NCBI GenBank assembly: GCA_026419785.1
Contig: JAODTK010002732.1
Location: 62,001-126,000, forward strand
Reading direction: 5' to 3'
Origin: Sclerodactyla briareus
Taxonomy: Eukaryota; Echinodermata; Holothuroidea; Dendrochirotida; Sclerodactylidae
DNA length: 64,000 nt
Shown here: positions 1 through 11,611 of the stretch, piece after piece
Layout: each line of letters begins with the position of its first letter
Position numbering within the stretch: the stretch's first letter is position 1
The notes under the pieces: model-generated
Databases searched by the model: none
What the model was told of the DNA's origin: nothing
The model's input: the letters and a program-made list of their open reading frames with translations, nothing else
Position numbers and translations under genes: made by a program

Positions 1-290
1 CCACCGAGTTTCAACTTAATCAGACCAGGCATGTCTGACTTGGCTTGATTACAAGGTATGCATCACACACAATACATACACACACATACCAAGCGTGACT
101 GTATAGAGTCCTTGGGACTCCAGCAAGAATAAAACATCAGTTGTTTTTCAGTCAGTTTTCCATGAACTCCCATTTTTTCAGGTGGAACAACAAAACCAAG
201 TTGCCCAAGGCAAAATTGCATAGACCTTTGAAATTTGACATAAGTTGACCTCAAATCGGCCTCCACCTTCGATAAACCAATTGCAGTTTA
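1..290. repeat. Dispersed repeat family A, fragment
   Basis: The opening bases carry the phrase meaning 'tttcaacttaatcagaccag', which recurs near 45.8 kb, 30.0 kb and 29.3 kb. It is one segment of a repeat seen many times in this window (called family A here). No coding potential or terminal structure is visible. Cut by the window edge, so its true start is unknown. Confidence 0.55.
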
Positions 291-1780
291 CATCCATCAA
301 GAGTAAATCTGACAAAATTTTCAAAATTAACTATGCATAATTATGCAAATTAGCAGGTCGCAATCATGTGGCACCAACACCTGTACACAGGGACATGCAG
401 TTTTATTCATCAACATCCTCCAGTTCTACATCTGAACTGATCTGTACCTGCAAGTGGTTAAACGGTTCCATGGGCTCTCATAGACCTTTTCTATTAGTAC
501 CGTCCTCCTCGTAGCGCAGGATCAGGGGCCCGAGTCGATGAGGGCTTAGTCATAGCTAGCCGCCTCGACAGGTCTCCTTGGTCTACCATGAGGTGCGCTG
601 TACCACCCCTCAGTGCACCCCCTGATCCAGCCTAACTACAAATGCAAGGGTATCTTTTTTCTCCCCAAATATATTTATCGACACAGCAAAAAAATACAGA
701 TTTTATATAGGATTTGTCTAAAAATTATCAATGCAATTAGGATCGGTGAGGAATGTATTCACAATGGATGAAGAATAGAATGTTCTAACATAAAAGCTGC
801 ATGGGAGGAATGACTTACGAAACCAGAATCACTGAAGTAACAGAGCGGCAACATCACCATAGTTGTGTGGCTACACAACGCCCTTGGGCAAAAGTGATTG
901 ACAGAAGCGGCCACATGGTATAATGCAGGTAATGGCAACCACTCAAATTTCTGAGAGCCAGATGCGTATTACAGGACCATGGCATGGGCGGCTATGAAGT
1001 AAATTGATTACTCCATGAGCCATGAAAACTGGCCATGAGGGCCCAAATTCAATGTGAAAGTGTGGGTGTTCCTAGAGACTTAAAATTCTAGGGATTCTTC
1101 AACTGTATTTTGTATTTTTCAAATTTTGCAGATATTTACATAAATTCACATCCTGCTATATTATTTTGGAAAGAGTAGGAACATCTGAATATTCACAAAT
1201 TAATCATGAGTACGCTACACACAGACCAACATGCATATTCAGTTAATGGCATTTTCAGAGATTTTGCCAATTTTTAGAATCATCCTACTTCATTTATAGT
1301 TCGACTATGAAACTAATTTATTATTTTCATGTGTAATGCTCCCAGTGTTATGGAGAGTGTTGATGGTAGTCCGAAAAATGAGAATCTCCACACTCCCAAA
1401 TTTCTTACCTGAAAATAATTTCAACTAAGTTACAGAGGTAAAACATGCCTACCATAATGATGAATCAAACTACATACTAATAATAATCATAGCAAGGTTA
1501 ACAGGAATGACCCACTTGGGCACTATTAGGTTCCAAGGCATTTGTTCACGGCACATAGAATGGATTTATAATACAATGGAATGGTGATAGTATATAAAAA
1601 TACCATACACATTTTGCGGATATCATGGGATAATTATTGGATTATTAATTGATTTATGTATATTTAATTGCATTTCTTCACATTAGGACAAAGCTAGGGA
1701 AACAGAAACTCATTCCTTGAACTCATCAGACCAAAGGTACAATCATTCAACTTTACAACAAAAGGTTGTGTTGCTGCTAA
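291..1780. other. AT-rich non-coding stretch
   Basis: No convincing ORF on either strand. It contains short 'aattatgcaaattag' blocks typical of another dispersed repeat here (family C). It also has a small inverted pair, GGATCAGGGG near 519 and CCCCTGATCC near 618, which could fold a segment of about 110 bp. Nothing else is recognised. Confidence 0.5.
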
Positions 1781-1789
1781 ACTCTACCC

Positions 1790-2010
1790 CAAATCCTCAT
1801 ATACTCCACTGGCTCACCCCCTGTCTCTACCTTCCTTTGAGACTCTAAACCCCAAACCCAGTATTGATCAATCTTCTCTCAATCCCAACCTGCTCCCGGG
1901 AGCACCATTTTACGTCCCCATCCAAAAGGACTATCAGTGAACTCCAGGACCCGACCACTTTCTCGATTCTTGGATTTCCTGCAGCTAAGTGTTCAATAGC
2001 ATTTCCTGCT
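1790..2010 (+). repeat. Dispersed repeat family B
   Basis: The phrase 'aaaggactatcagtgaactc' and the nearby 'cccgaccactttctcg' recur in the opposite orientation at 22255-22400. The short ORFs on both strands here are by-products of the repeat. No terminal repeats or RT motifs are visible, so the class is unknown. Confidence 0.5.
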
Positions 2011-2940
2011 TCTATGCCTATCTGTTGTTGCATTTTGCATCATACCCCAAATGACCTTTCACACCATACATTAAACAAACATTAAACCATGTCAGTACCA
2101 GCAAAAACATTCAACCAATTTTTTAAACTAGGTCACTCACACCTTCCGACCTCTCAAACCGGAATTGAAGAAAAAGAGAAAAATCTCACAGGATTTTGTG
2201 GGCTATGTACACAATGTCATTCATAAAAATTCAAATATTAAAAAGGATTATGAGGTGAAAATAAGAACAATAAAAAAGTTTAAGCAAGGCTTGGTTTCTC
2301 TAACTCTTCTCAACTATTCACTGAATACCATTCCTAACTTTTCAGCTCATTGCAACACTGATAGATCACCATTTATAGTAAATCACAGATGAGAGTTGTT
2401 TTGATGCACAGAAATATTCATTTATCATTCATGAATATTGACACATATGAACCCAAGTAGCCATATTCTTCTGTACACTCTCCATAAAAGGGGGGTTTTT
2501 GTTTTTTTTTTTTTTTTATATTTAAAAAAAAAGTTCCCCCCGGGCAATGTGGTTCCGGTGCAGCGCCCTCTATAGACAAAGATACGTTGACTTAGCTTTG
2601 AGATCTGCTCCAAGACTATATTGTATTGACCCTGGTACAGTTTCTGATTTGGCCAATTCAGGGCCAGGGCTTTAAATAATTGATCCACGAATCCAGGAAT
2701 TTTATTTTCAGCCGCACATGACACTTTTCGAAGATATTCCAGTTACCCCTATCCAGGTTCACCAAAATTCTACTTTCCTCTCAACTGAATAATCCCTATG
2801 TTCAATATTCATTCAGACTGAAGTGAAGGAAAGCAGGCAGCTCTCAATGTTTTGTTCTTGATATAGTCCACTTTGACAACCTCGTGTCCAATGTTATGAC
2901 GAATAAGTCACATTTGAAGTCGTTCGGCGGGTATGAATAT
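2011..2940. other. Non-coding stretch
   Basis: AT-rich, with a T/A homopolymer block around 2503-2532 flanked by G and C runs. No supported gene or RNA on either strand. Downstream flank of the LRR-like fragment. Confidence 0.4.
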
Positions 2941-2943
2941 TTC

Positions 2944-3450
2944 TCAGGGACCACTTGATAAATGAGACTTCTGGAGACACACAATAAAGTCCAGGATTTG
3001 GACACTGGCGCCCCATTTTATAGGACCTTTCTTTACTGTGGACTGGTCACGGACTCCTCTAGGCATACCGTGATTTCCTGGTAGATGTGGGCCGGATGTT
3101 TTTGTCCCTCTCACAGTGACCGTCTTGATCCTCTCGTTGCTCCCGCAGCATCTTGAGATAGCCTCTCCTCCCAGCTCAACCGATGCCGTGGTCCCCTCGA
3201 GATTCAGCTCGGTAAGGGTCTGGCTGTCGGCCACCCGCCTCGCAGACTCCCGACACCCCGTCGTCCCCAGAGGCCTGTGTACTTCCCACGCTCAGGTCCT
3301 GATGGCGCTGTTCCTTCTCCCGCACCCCCGCGGCCAGGTCCAGCCACCCCAGCCTGCTGATGGCGTTGTCACTCGGTTGACATTTAGCAGCCACCGCGTT
3401 GGGATTTTGATGAGCTCTGCTAATCGTTACGCCCTTGTTTGTGATCCTGG
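2944..3450 (-). pseudogene. Broken leucine-rich-repeat coding fragment
   Basis: Minus-strand reading frames here encode pieces of ribonuclease-inhibitor-type leucine-rich repeats. The clearest piece is ADSQTLTELNLEG, followed by ELGGEAISRCCGSNERIKTV, with the L-x-x-L-x-L spacing of a repeat and the next repeat's G-E-A-I. A neighbouring frame reads LSVGSTQASGDDGVSGV just upstream, so at least one single-base slip separates them. LRRs of this type bind proteins and occur in NLR, LRRC and RNase-inhibitor-like proteins; the subfamily cannot be told. No start codon or complete exon borders were found. It is either an exon of a gene continuing below the window with sequence errors, or a relic. The GC content is clearly higher than in the flanks, which supports coding origin. 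Confidence 0.45.
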
Positions 3451-3659
3451 GTGTCGCCGAGGTCCGAGGTGGGTCATCTCAGTCCGGGCTCCCCGTCATC
3501 AGCTGGCCATCGGTGGAGTTTCATCAGTGAATGAACTATGTCTGTCCGACCCGGTCACCGATAGGATTACCTCTTACCCTGAACCACAATGAAAAATAAA
3601 GCTAGTGTCAGGGTACAGTACAGTACTATACCTGGTTTATGCTTGCTGTCCACTCTGGA

Positions 3660-5330
3660 ATGAGCCCCGTCTTTGAAGCATCTAATTGAGACCTGTGAGA
3701 AACAATCTATCCAGTGGTACGCAGTATGCAAATTTAGTGGCTGTCAAAGAAATTCATTGCTTTCAATGATACCTGTCCATGAATGTACTAATTGGGGCTC
3801 TGTGAGTACAGGATGCAGTGGGACTGACCCCTTGTTGTACCTTGGCTTCAGCAGGGGGGCTGTCAAATAAGTGCCCTACCTCTCTGGCATGATACCTATC
3901 TTGGAATGTACGAATTGGGCCCTTGATCAGATTCATCAGGGGTACTGACACTTGTTGTACCTTGGCGTCAACAAGGAGGCTGTCAAATTAAGTGCCCCTT
4001 CTCTGGCATGAATGACCCCATCCATGAATTTGCTAAGTGGGCCCGGTGTAGAGGATTCAGTAGGTACTAGTACCTTGTTGTACCTTGGCTTCAGCAGGGG
4101 GGCTGTCAATTCAGTGCCCTCTCTGGCATGATACCCATCCATGAAGTGCTAATTGTGGCCCTTGAGTCAGGAATTCAGTAGGTACTAGTACCTTGTTGTA
4201 CCTTGGCTTCAGCAGGGAGGTGTAAATTTAGTGCCCTCTCTGGCATGATCCCAACCTGAAGGTGCTAATTGGCCCTGTTGCGTAACAGTTTCAGAGTTAC
4301 TGGTACCTTGTTGTACCTTGGCTTCAGCAGGGAGGCCCGTCAAATTAAGTTCCCTCTCTGGCATGACACCCATCCATGAAGGTTCTATTGGGGCCCTGTG
4401 AATACAGGATTCAGTGGGTACTAGTACCTTGTTGTACCTTGGCTTCAGCAGGGGGCGGTCCAATTCAGTGCCCTCGTCGGCTACACCCCATCCATGAAGG
4501 TGCTATTGGGGCCCTGTGAGTGCAGGATTCAGTGAGTACTAGTACCTTGTTGTACCTTGGCTTCGCAGGGAGGCTGTCAAATTTAGTGCCCTCCTCTGGC
4601 ATGAATAATCCCATCCATGAAGGTGCTAATTGGGGCCCTTGAGTACAGAGGCATAGGTACTAGTACCGTTGTTGTACCTGGTTGGCTCAGCAGGGAGGCT
4701 GTCAAATTCAGTGCCCTCCTCCTGGCATGTACCCCTCATGAAGGTGCTAATTGGGGCCCTTGAAGTACAGGATTCAGTAGGTACTGGTACCTTGCTGTAC
4801 CTTGGCTTCAGCAGCAGGGAGGCGGTCAATGCAGTGCCCGCTCTGGCAATGACAACCCATCCATGAAGGTGCTAAGTTGGGCCCTGTGAGGCAGGATTCA
4901 TAGGTATAGTACCCTTTTGTTGTACCTTGGGGCTTCAGCGGGAGCGGTCAGTTAGTTTCCCTCTCTGGCATGATCCCATCCAGGAAGGTGCCTAATTGGG
5001 GCACGTGATACAGGATTCGTAGGACTGTCCTTGTTGTACATTGGCTTTCAGCAGGAGGTGTAAATTTAGTGGCCCTCCGGGCTGAACACCCATCCATGAA
5101 GGTGCTAATTTGGGCTCTGTAGGACGTACAGATTTGGTTGGTACACCCGCTTGTACCCGCTTTAGCTATCAGTTTGAGAGCCCTCTCTGGCAGGATTACC
5201 CTCCACCCAGGTACTAATTGGGGACTACAGGCATGGTACTTACAGTAGGTACTGGACTTGGTTGTATCGTGGTTTCAGCAAGGTACTGCAAGCTTAGCGC
5301 CCTCTCTGACGTGATACCCTTCTCATTCAG
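3660..5330. repeat. About 120-bp tandem repeat array
   Basis: About 13-14 head-to-tail copies of a unit near 120 bp. Each contains 'ttgttgtaccttggcttcag', then 'gtgccctctctggcatga', then 'ccatccatgaaggtgctaat'. Copies are recognisable at about 3835, 3955, 4078, 4194, 4310, 4430, 4549, 4670, 4793, 4920 and 5034. The central copies are most alike and the outer ones decay, as expected for a satellite evolving by unequal exchange. Numerous one-base indels separate copies. The many short ORFs are repeat by-products, each beginning or ending in the same phrase. Confidence 0.92.
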
Positions 5331-5399
5331 GTTTGAGAGACTGTAACAGGAGAGAGTCTTGAAAACAAAAATAGAGGTGCAAATAGGAGACACTTTTAT

Positions 5400-5885
5400 A
5401 GTTGCTCTCACTAGAAGTGATCAGCAGTCTGTTAAGTAACATACAGGGCAAAAGATCGAGGGCAGCTTCCCCATGATGTCACGAAGAATAGCTATTTTCA
5501 CTCCACTCCGAATAATCGACTCCGATACCGTATCGTAATTTAAACCTGATATAAGTGATGACAATTTTGTTGTTATGTCATGTACTTTCCAAGCATCCAG
5601 TGTTGGCCCTAATGTTCGACGGATACAATCAGATTTTAGAACAGATGTACCAAGCTTTATCAGGCTGCATGGGTGCAAATCCAGCGAACCTGATTTCGCT
5701 AATTAGGATGGCTGGAAAATTGTTGGGAAATGGGGTATTTGGGAATATTGCCAACTGGAAGGAAATATTGCAATCTGAAGTGGAATTTCTTATTCTCAAA
5801 GCTGATTTTGCTCAGATGTGATGAAAATCAGTGGCCATCTCCCTCCTTGCCGGGAAATTCACATCTTTTTTCAGCCCTGTGTCAT
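5400..5885. other. Unassigned segment with short ORFs on both strands
   Basis: An 88-codon plus ORF (5555-5821) and an 85-codon minus ORF (5421-5678) overlap here. Neither shows a domain, Kozak-supported start or splice sites that can be trusted. The plus ORF runs towards the non-LTR retroelement relic that follows, so it may be degraded upstream sequence of that element. Function not recognised. Confidence 0.25.
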
Positions 5886-5889
5886 GTGG

Positions 5890-6115
5890 ATTTTCTGGTT
5901 GATGCCCTTGGAACACTTAGCTGACCCATTGGGCATTCAGGTGTCATGGATCAAGACTAAGATCCAGTCTTTTGAGAGTCTTGAACAGTGACTGGCTGGT
6001 TATGTCCAGGTGTTGGAGAATGTGAAGTCATCAATTCCTTGGTTTTACCCCGACAGTGTCATTAGTGACTCTGCTTCAGTAGATGCCTCAGATTGGCATA
6101 TGAGTCATGAAGTCA
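5890..6115 (+). mobile_element. Non-LTR retrotransposon RT fragment
   Basis: A plus-strand frame reads ADPLGIQVSWIKTKIQSF, followed in shifted frames by pieces equivalent to ENCEVINS and SVISDSASVDA. This matches the conserved region after the catalytic motif in LINE reverse transcriptases, where 'xxLGLxVSWxKTKxQ' precedes 'YLGSVI'. Only about 75 codons survive, with at least two frame slips and a stop. The rest of the RT and any endonuclease are missing. Clade is not certain. Confidence 0.65.
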
Positions 6116-6120
6116 CGTAT

Positions 6121-6144
6121 TGGTGTGTGTGTGTGTGTGTGTGT
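6121..6144. repeat. (GT)n microsatellite
   Basis: Run of about 11 GT dinucleotides immediately after the LINE fragment. Confidence 0.9.
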
Positions 6145-6660
6145 TGTAGCTCGCGATATCTAGCATAGACCAGCTCCATGGTTTTTTGGCTCTAATGTGC
6201 ATCCAATCTAGCTATTCTAGTGAGGTTTGAATGATCACTGTTGGGCGGGGACCCCGATTGGATTCTTTTTTTGACTACATGTACCTCACTTGGTCGCATC
6301 AGTGGTTACCGCTGGCAGGATCATGTATCTAATGCCAGGTCCCTTGGGGAGGCGGGGATGGTGAAGGTTAGCTGCCCTATTCGCGATCGCTAACTGCGCT
6401 TCTTCGGGCATTGGCACACCTCCTGGCAGACGATCCTGCCCACTGTGAGCTCTGTAACCAGGATCTGGTGTGTTGGGGCTGACTGCCTGGACACCCCCAA
6501 AGCTCATGGTTGGGTACCTCAGGGATTTGGGGGAATGGGCCAGGCCCAGTCGCTTGCTCGGTAGGAAGGCTGGGCGATTGAAGCTGAAAGACAGCTAGGA
6601 GAGGGATATGGATGGGACCATGGATTTTATAATAACACTCCCTAATGGCTCACTGGGACC
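6145..6660. other. Unassigned, repeat-like
   Basis: A 73-codon minus ORF (6286-6507) without domains. The sequence around 6290-6570 is GC-richer than its flanks and looks like retroelement 3' sequence, possibly the same element as the RT fragment upstream. No gene supported. Confidence 0.25.
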
Positions 6661-6664
6661 CAGT

Positions 6665-6800
6665 AGAGACGGATTAGCTCAGTTGGTAGAGCTCAAGCCT
6701 CAAGTCTCACTTCAACCCATGTGCCAAAGTGGGGACCTTGTTGGGTGAATTATATATAGGTAGCCTGTGCTGTCAGTAGCAGTGCTATAAAATGATTCAG
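6665..6800 (+). repeat. tRNA-derived SINE-like head
   Basis: Contains GGATTAGCTCAGTTGGTAGA, an excellent match to a tRNA 5' end with the internal pol III A box (TAGCTCAGTTGG). No good B box (GTTCGAATCC-like) follows at the expected distance, so it is not a functional tRNA gene. Best read as the head of a degraded SINE. Confidence 0.45.
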
Positions 6801-7196
6801 GCCTCTATTAAATGCCATCAACAAGCGTCAAAATTCAAGCTTGGTTATGAATTCAAGTCTACCATTGTAACCTACATTGGTAGACTTAAAGATTTGAGAT
6901 ACAAGTGGGTGATTCAGACAGTTCTGGAGGTGATTTATTTTTGGAGGGGGGGAAGGGGGAGGGAGGGCGCTATTGACGTGATCATTCAAGTGGAATGCAA
7001 CCACTGGCTGGCGTGGTCACCAGGAAGTTTTGAAGAAAAGTAGGGCGCTGCGATGTGGAGATTGACCTTGTGAAGAGGCATCAGATCAATGTTAATTTAG
7101 ACATTCATCTAAATCCAAGCCTGATTTTAAATTTGGGTCTACCAATGAAGGTTGGAGAATTTGGTGGGAGGGGGTGAGGGGACGGCTGAAGTCCCC

Positions 7197-9046
7197 CTAT
7201 AAAATGCTCACCCCACTGACGTCTGAGCTTGACGTCTCGCTCCCCTCAGAGTTTGACTTTGTGTCTGGTTCCTGGTCACTCCCCTCAGTATCTCGGCCAG
7301 ACCTGGGCGTTTCTTCCCCACTGGTGCCACTCTGGGAGCCTTCATATCTCTGGGTGACTTCTGTGGAGTGCCCTTATTGAACCCCCCTGTCCCTGCACCA
7401 TCATTTTCTCCAACCATCCACCATCCTTTACTCCTCCAGAGTTTTCTTGCGGAGGGCTCATTCCTCCACTAGGTTCACCAGTTCCATCTCCACCCACCCT
7501 ACCACCAGACAAAGCAGCAAGTCCTTGATCTCCTTGCTCCCCAGTTTTGTCCTTGGTGCTTTCCTCTGATTGACCTCCCACTGCAGAATTTTCTCTGTTT
7601 ATATCTCCTCCCCCGAATGTCACCTCACCCCCGTCTTGGCGATCATTCTCTCCTGGTTCCTTGTCATCTTGTCTAATCCATGCTCTGACTGTTTTTTCCT
7701 CGGAAAAGTGTCCTCTGTCTTCAGTACTTCTGACCTGGGACTGTCCTCATCGCCTCCTGTCCTCTGGAGGAGTCTCCATCATCCTTCAAGTGCTCCTGTT
7801 TTGGCTGACCTGTTTCCTGCTCTGACATCCCACTGCTGACACCATCGTTACCACCTTGCTCCTCATCTCCAATTCCATCGTCCTTGGCCTCTGATTTCCT
7901 TCGAATCTACTCCACAGGGAATCTTGTCTTCATTCTCTCCTTCTTGGAGATTTCGTCCCCCTGTTTTCTAATCAATTGCTTCCTGCTCCGACATCCCACT
8001 GCTGCCGCCAACTCACATCTGGCCTCAATTTTGGCACCTCAGGATTAGCTGTCTCTTTTTCACTCCCAAAGCAGCTTTCCAGTGGGTATTTTTCTTCCTC
8101 CTCATTCTTGGAAACAGGAGACTTTCCATCCTTTGAATCATTGCCCGAGGCCTGTTGTCATTTGATTTCACCTCACCAGATGGCTGTCCTTCCACACTCT
8201 GTTTCATTCCTGACTTGGCAAGGACCCTCCCTCCGTATCTGAATCCGATGAGGATGAATCGCTGACAGCGTCTATAGTCATCCCCTAGTTTTTTTGCCCT
8301 GAGCCTCTGTACTTTGACCGAGCACTAGTGCTCAGTTCATCATCAATGACGTCAACATTCTTCAGCTCCGACTCTGAGTCAGATTCCGAGTCGTTTTTAT
8401 CGTCCTGCTCAGACAGTAGCTTTGAACGGTTCCCTTCCTTGCTAGTTAAATTCATCTCTCCTTCAGATTTTTCATCCCTAACAGGGATAGCATTGCCTGG
8501 CACCTCCTTCTCTGCATCGCCACTCTTGTTGTCTGATCGAGGACTACAGTCATCCTTCCCGTTGATAGATCCTTGACTGTCCACTTGGGAGGCAGTTGAC
8601 ACAGCTCATCTTTTTGTTGACTCTCCAGTTACCTCACTCCTCCTGCAGCACGCGTCGTCGTCGTCGTCAACGTCGGATTCTTTGGCCGCCTCCTGCTGTG
8701 CTCTCGGAGAGGATCCCTCGCTGACCTTTGACCTGCCTCCATCATCTTTGATCCTTGAACTCAGAACAGTGCTGACCTCAGATCTTCCGTCGTCAGTGGT
8801 ATCAACCCTACCCTCCTGATCGGAGTCGGAAGGATTTGTCTGGCTCTCAACATTCTGCTCAGAAATGCTCCCAGACCTGCTTCCTCCCTGACTGCCTCCG
8901 AAATGTGCGACCTTTAACCTATCATCCTCAAATTCTGAGTCAGTGTACCTAGGATTCTGCTGCCTGCCCTCTGGAGCATCTGAATCAAAGAAAATCATTG
9001 TCAGACATCTTACTACTTCCCTCGTCCTTCCTAGAGTCTGCCTCAT
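7197..9046 (-). CDS. ERICH3: ERICH3 exon: distal acidic, serine-rich tail
   Basis: Begins at a strong acceptor (T-rich tract then CAG at 9047-9049). Its first bases complete a codon with the exon at 11530-11611 to give SEDEADSRKDEG, a phase match. Reading continues through SDSEFEDDRLKVAHF, a DVDDDDD acidic run, DDKNDSESDSESELK, VSDSSSSDSDTEGGS and ends GSETSSSDVSGVSIL followed by TAG at 7197-7199. Composition is Asp/Glu/Ser/Gly-rich and disordered, as in the ERICH3 C-terminal half. At least six single-base slips move the frame (for example near 8995, 8605 and 8280), always into another acidic serine-rich frame. An internal GGG|GTGAGC near 7213 could be a splice donor, so TAG may not be the true end. 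Confidence 0.72.
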
Positions 9047-11165
9047 CTGAAAAAAATTGATTCATTTTATTTTTAAAGGAGAACTATAAAAATTGAATAG
9101 GGACAGAGATTTGATACTGGAGAATTGAAAACTTTATCTCACGACCACATCCCAATAACATTATCCTAGGTGGGGGATTGAGCTTCAAGTTTGTTCACTG
9201 TGCTGAAGTAGGAGAGTCCCCATTGCACAATTTGACAACCCAGTAAAATGATTCTCTTGTATTTTCTGACTTTTGTGGAAATCACTCACATTCTGCAAAA
9301 GTTCTTCTCCCCTCTTTTTACAAAATAAAAGTAACCATCACACCTACCAACCCACTACACATTTTTTTTTTAGACACCCCCCCCCCCCCCAAATGGATTG
9401 TAAATAGCCCTTCCGGTTTTTTCAGCTACTAGACCGAGAAATCAAAAGTGATCTACGGCTTACATTTCAAAAATGTGAAAATGAATATTCTACAGGAATT
9501 TGTCTCATCAGAAGCAAGGTTGATCGCCCCCAGTGTCTCGCCTGGTTGCGCGGTCATGTTTACTTCTATCAGTCACACATGCAAACATTGCAAGGCATTC
9601 CATGTGTCGTTTAAAGATTTCAGTATACACATTTTACAGAAACATCCTACAATTCAGTGATCAATTTCGAATTTGAAAGGACTGATTTAATGACGATGTT
9701 TTCTAAGGGAGTAAAAGTTTTGTGGAAATGTAACTAAAATTTGCCTAATTATGCGAATTAGGCAATATCAGTTCACGAAAATCTGGCTACTTTAAAATTT
9801 CCGCATAATTAGCAAATTAGACACGTTGAAGACCTCCATGATTCTGAATCCATTATTAAAAAAATTGTAACTCAAGGTAAACCATCACCCCCCCAAGTTT
9901 CATGAAAATCCAAGCAACTCAATATTTTGCAATAAATTATGCAATTAGGTATGTTGAAATACCTTCCATTTTACCCCCCCGATCTTTGTTAGTTTTGGGG
10001 ACTGAACGTAGGACCATATTCACCAAGTTTTGTGAAAACCCGACAAACTTTTTTGAATTCGCCTAAATTATGCCAATTAGAGTGACCTAATCACCATATT
10101 TTAATGCTGAAAATCTAATCATTCCATCTACACTTCATAGCCGCATCCATGTGCAAACCAATCACCATATCAACTACAAGTTTTATCCGTAATCTTGCTA
10201 ACGACCAAACAATAAATTACATAAATCAGGCATTACCTTACTTAATTAGTGACTTTTGTGCCAAATCTAATCGATCGTGTTCAGCCAACCCGATGCTATC
10301 CACACACATACACATGCATAATGCCCACTAGTCTCCTCCTGAATTTCATGAGTGAGCAAAAGGCACTTCTTTTCCAATGACTATGAAGAGCTTTTTTTTT
10401 TTCTTGCTGTTACTTTTCACGGCCAAGATATTTCCTATGCTTTGATCAAATTTTTTTTGTGACAATCTCACAGACTCACAGACTATTCCACTCACTACAT
10501 AAATGCACCCCTCAGGAGGAAAGGAAGACATCATCCCAACTATACAGTATTTCAGTGTGATATGGGGAAAGATTTTACATTTTTCTTTAAATATATTTAT
10601 GGTCTTTCTGAAGCATGGCATTGGGGTCAAGTGTGGGCACTAATTTTTGTTTGAATGGACTTGATTTCCACTGCAGATCATGTAAATATGTTGGACTATG
10701 GGAAAACAACTGCCAGCAATGCACAAAAGGCTTTGTACACTTTCTGGCATTCTGGCAAGAATAAGGACACAATTACTGCCTTCTCTGTTCAACAAATCAA
10801 ATCATATGAAATTGTTTGTGTAATGACTAATGAAATACTCTGGCTAAGCATATATTTTTCTGAGGGGCTATGCCCCAACCTCTATTGGAACGCCCCTGTT
10901 ATATTATGTATGACATAATTCATTATTGCATGATGGGATATTGTTTTGATTTTGCACATACACATGCACAAGCTCTCAAAGGATTATTGTCAGGCTGCAG
11001 GTAAAATTAACAGACGAGCCTAATTATGCAGCCAAGCTGTAAATTATAAAGTGAAAACTAACAATGGCATAAACTAATACCCACAGCCCAATTATATTTT
11101 GGTTTGATATTGACAGGTTTGGGACGCCATGTAAGGCTCAACATGAACCCTGGCCGTATTGATCT
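9047..11165 (-). other. ERICH3 intron, with family C dispersed repeats
   Basis: No coding exon seen. T and C homopolymers lie at 9361-9390. Between about 9700 and 10090 there are repeated 'cctaattatgcgaattag' blocks alternating with 'accaagttttgtgaaaaccc'-type phrases, the same family seen at 15.5 kb and 40.6 kb. At 10840-10990 a segment shares 'ttattgcatgatgggat' with the MITE at 38.4 kb. ORFs here are short and unconvincing. Confidence 0.5.
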
Positions 11166-11172
11166 CTTCTAG

Positions 11173-11408
11173 TGCTCAAATGCCCTGGGCCCGCCGAATC
11201 GATCACTTTATCAGAACCTGGAGGAGCTGAGATCCATGTCCAACGTGACTACCAAGCCACCGACCAACTTGTTGCAATTTCTGGAAATGGGACCGCAGAA
11301 ACCTTCAAGTGGACTGCTTCACATCAGGACCATGAAGTGAGGATCACAATTTCGTCCTCGCAACTCCAGGTGCAGCAACCACAGGAAAACATCTCGCTCA
11401 CTTGCTGA
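11173..11408 (+). CDS. Possible plus-strand exon, unknown secreted-type protein
   Basis: A clean 78-codon plus frame starts right after a pyrimidine-rich acceptor (ctcttctag, ending at 11172) and stays open to TGA at 11406. The product begins LKCPGPAESITLSEPGG and continues with alternating polar/hydrophobic residues and Thr/Ser-rich beta-like segments, including ATDQLVAISGNGTAETF and a second cysteine at the end. It vaguely resembles extracellular beta-sandwich repeats such as HYR modules, but the match is too weak to name. A possible donor CTCCAG|GTGCAG lies near 11370. It sits inside a minus-strand ERICH3 intron, so if real it belongs to a nested or overlapping plus-strand gene. No partner exon was found. 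It could also be chance. Confidence 0.33.
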
Positions 11409-11529
11409 GTGGCTTCCTGCTCTGCATGCAACATGGGGCTGCTCTCCAAAATCATTTAAGGAGGAAAATGGAAAAACATGGAAATGCCCACATCCTAATC
11501 ATTTAAAATTCACCCATAGAGAAGACTAC

Positions 11530-11611
11530 CTTCACTCATTTCGCTATCTTCCTCCCGACCTCCTTTCTCGGAGCCACTGCCCTGCTCTTCTCAAAGTCTT
11601 CTTCATATCCC
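11530..11611 (-). CDS. ERICH3: ERICH3 exon with YEEDFE motif
   Basis: An 82-bp minus exon bounded by acceptor CTACTAG (11612-11613) and donor GAAG|GTAGTC (11524-11529). It encodes GYEEDFEKSRA, then, after one base slip, SEKGGREEDSEMSEG. The YEEDF motif followed by an acidic stretch is a hallmark of the region after DUF4590 in ERICH3 and is echoed by YEDDFDSP in the exon at 17-18 kb. The last single base joins in phase with the first two bases of the exon at 9046. The phase match and motif make this a confident call despite its size. Confidence 0.68.

Noticed and set aside
3116..3592. 158-codon plus ORF
   Set aside because: It is the complement of GC-rich minus-strand LRR-like coding sequence; its composition (Arg/Pro/Val/Leu-rich) is typical of an antisense shadow.
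6665..6740. Functional tRNA gene
   Set aside because: The A box is good but no B box or matching acceptor/T stems follow.
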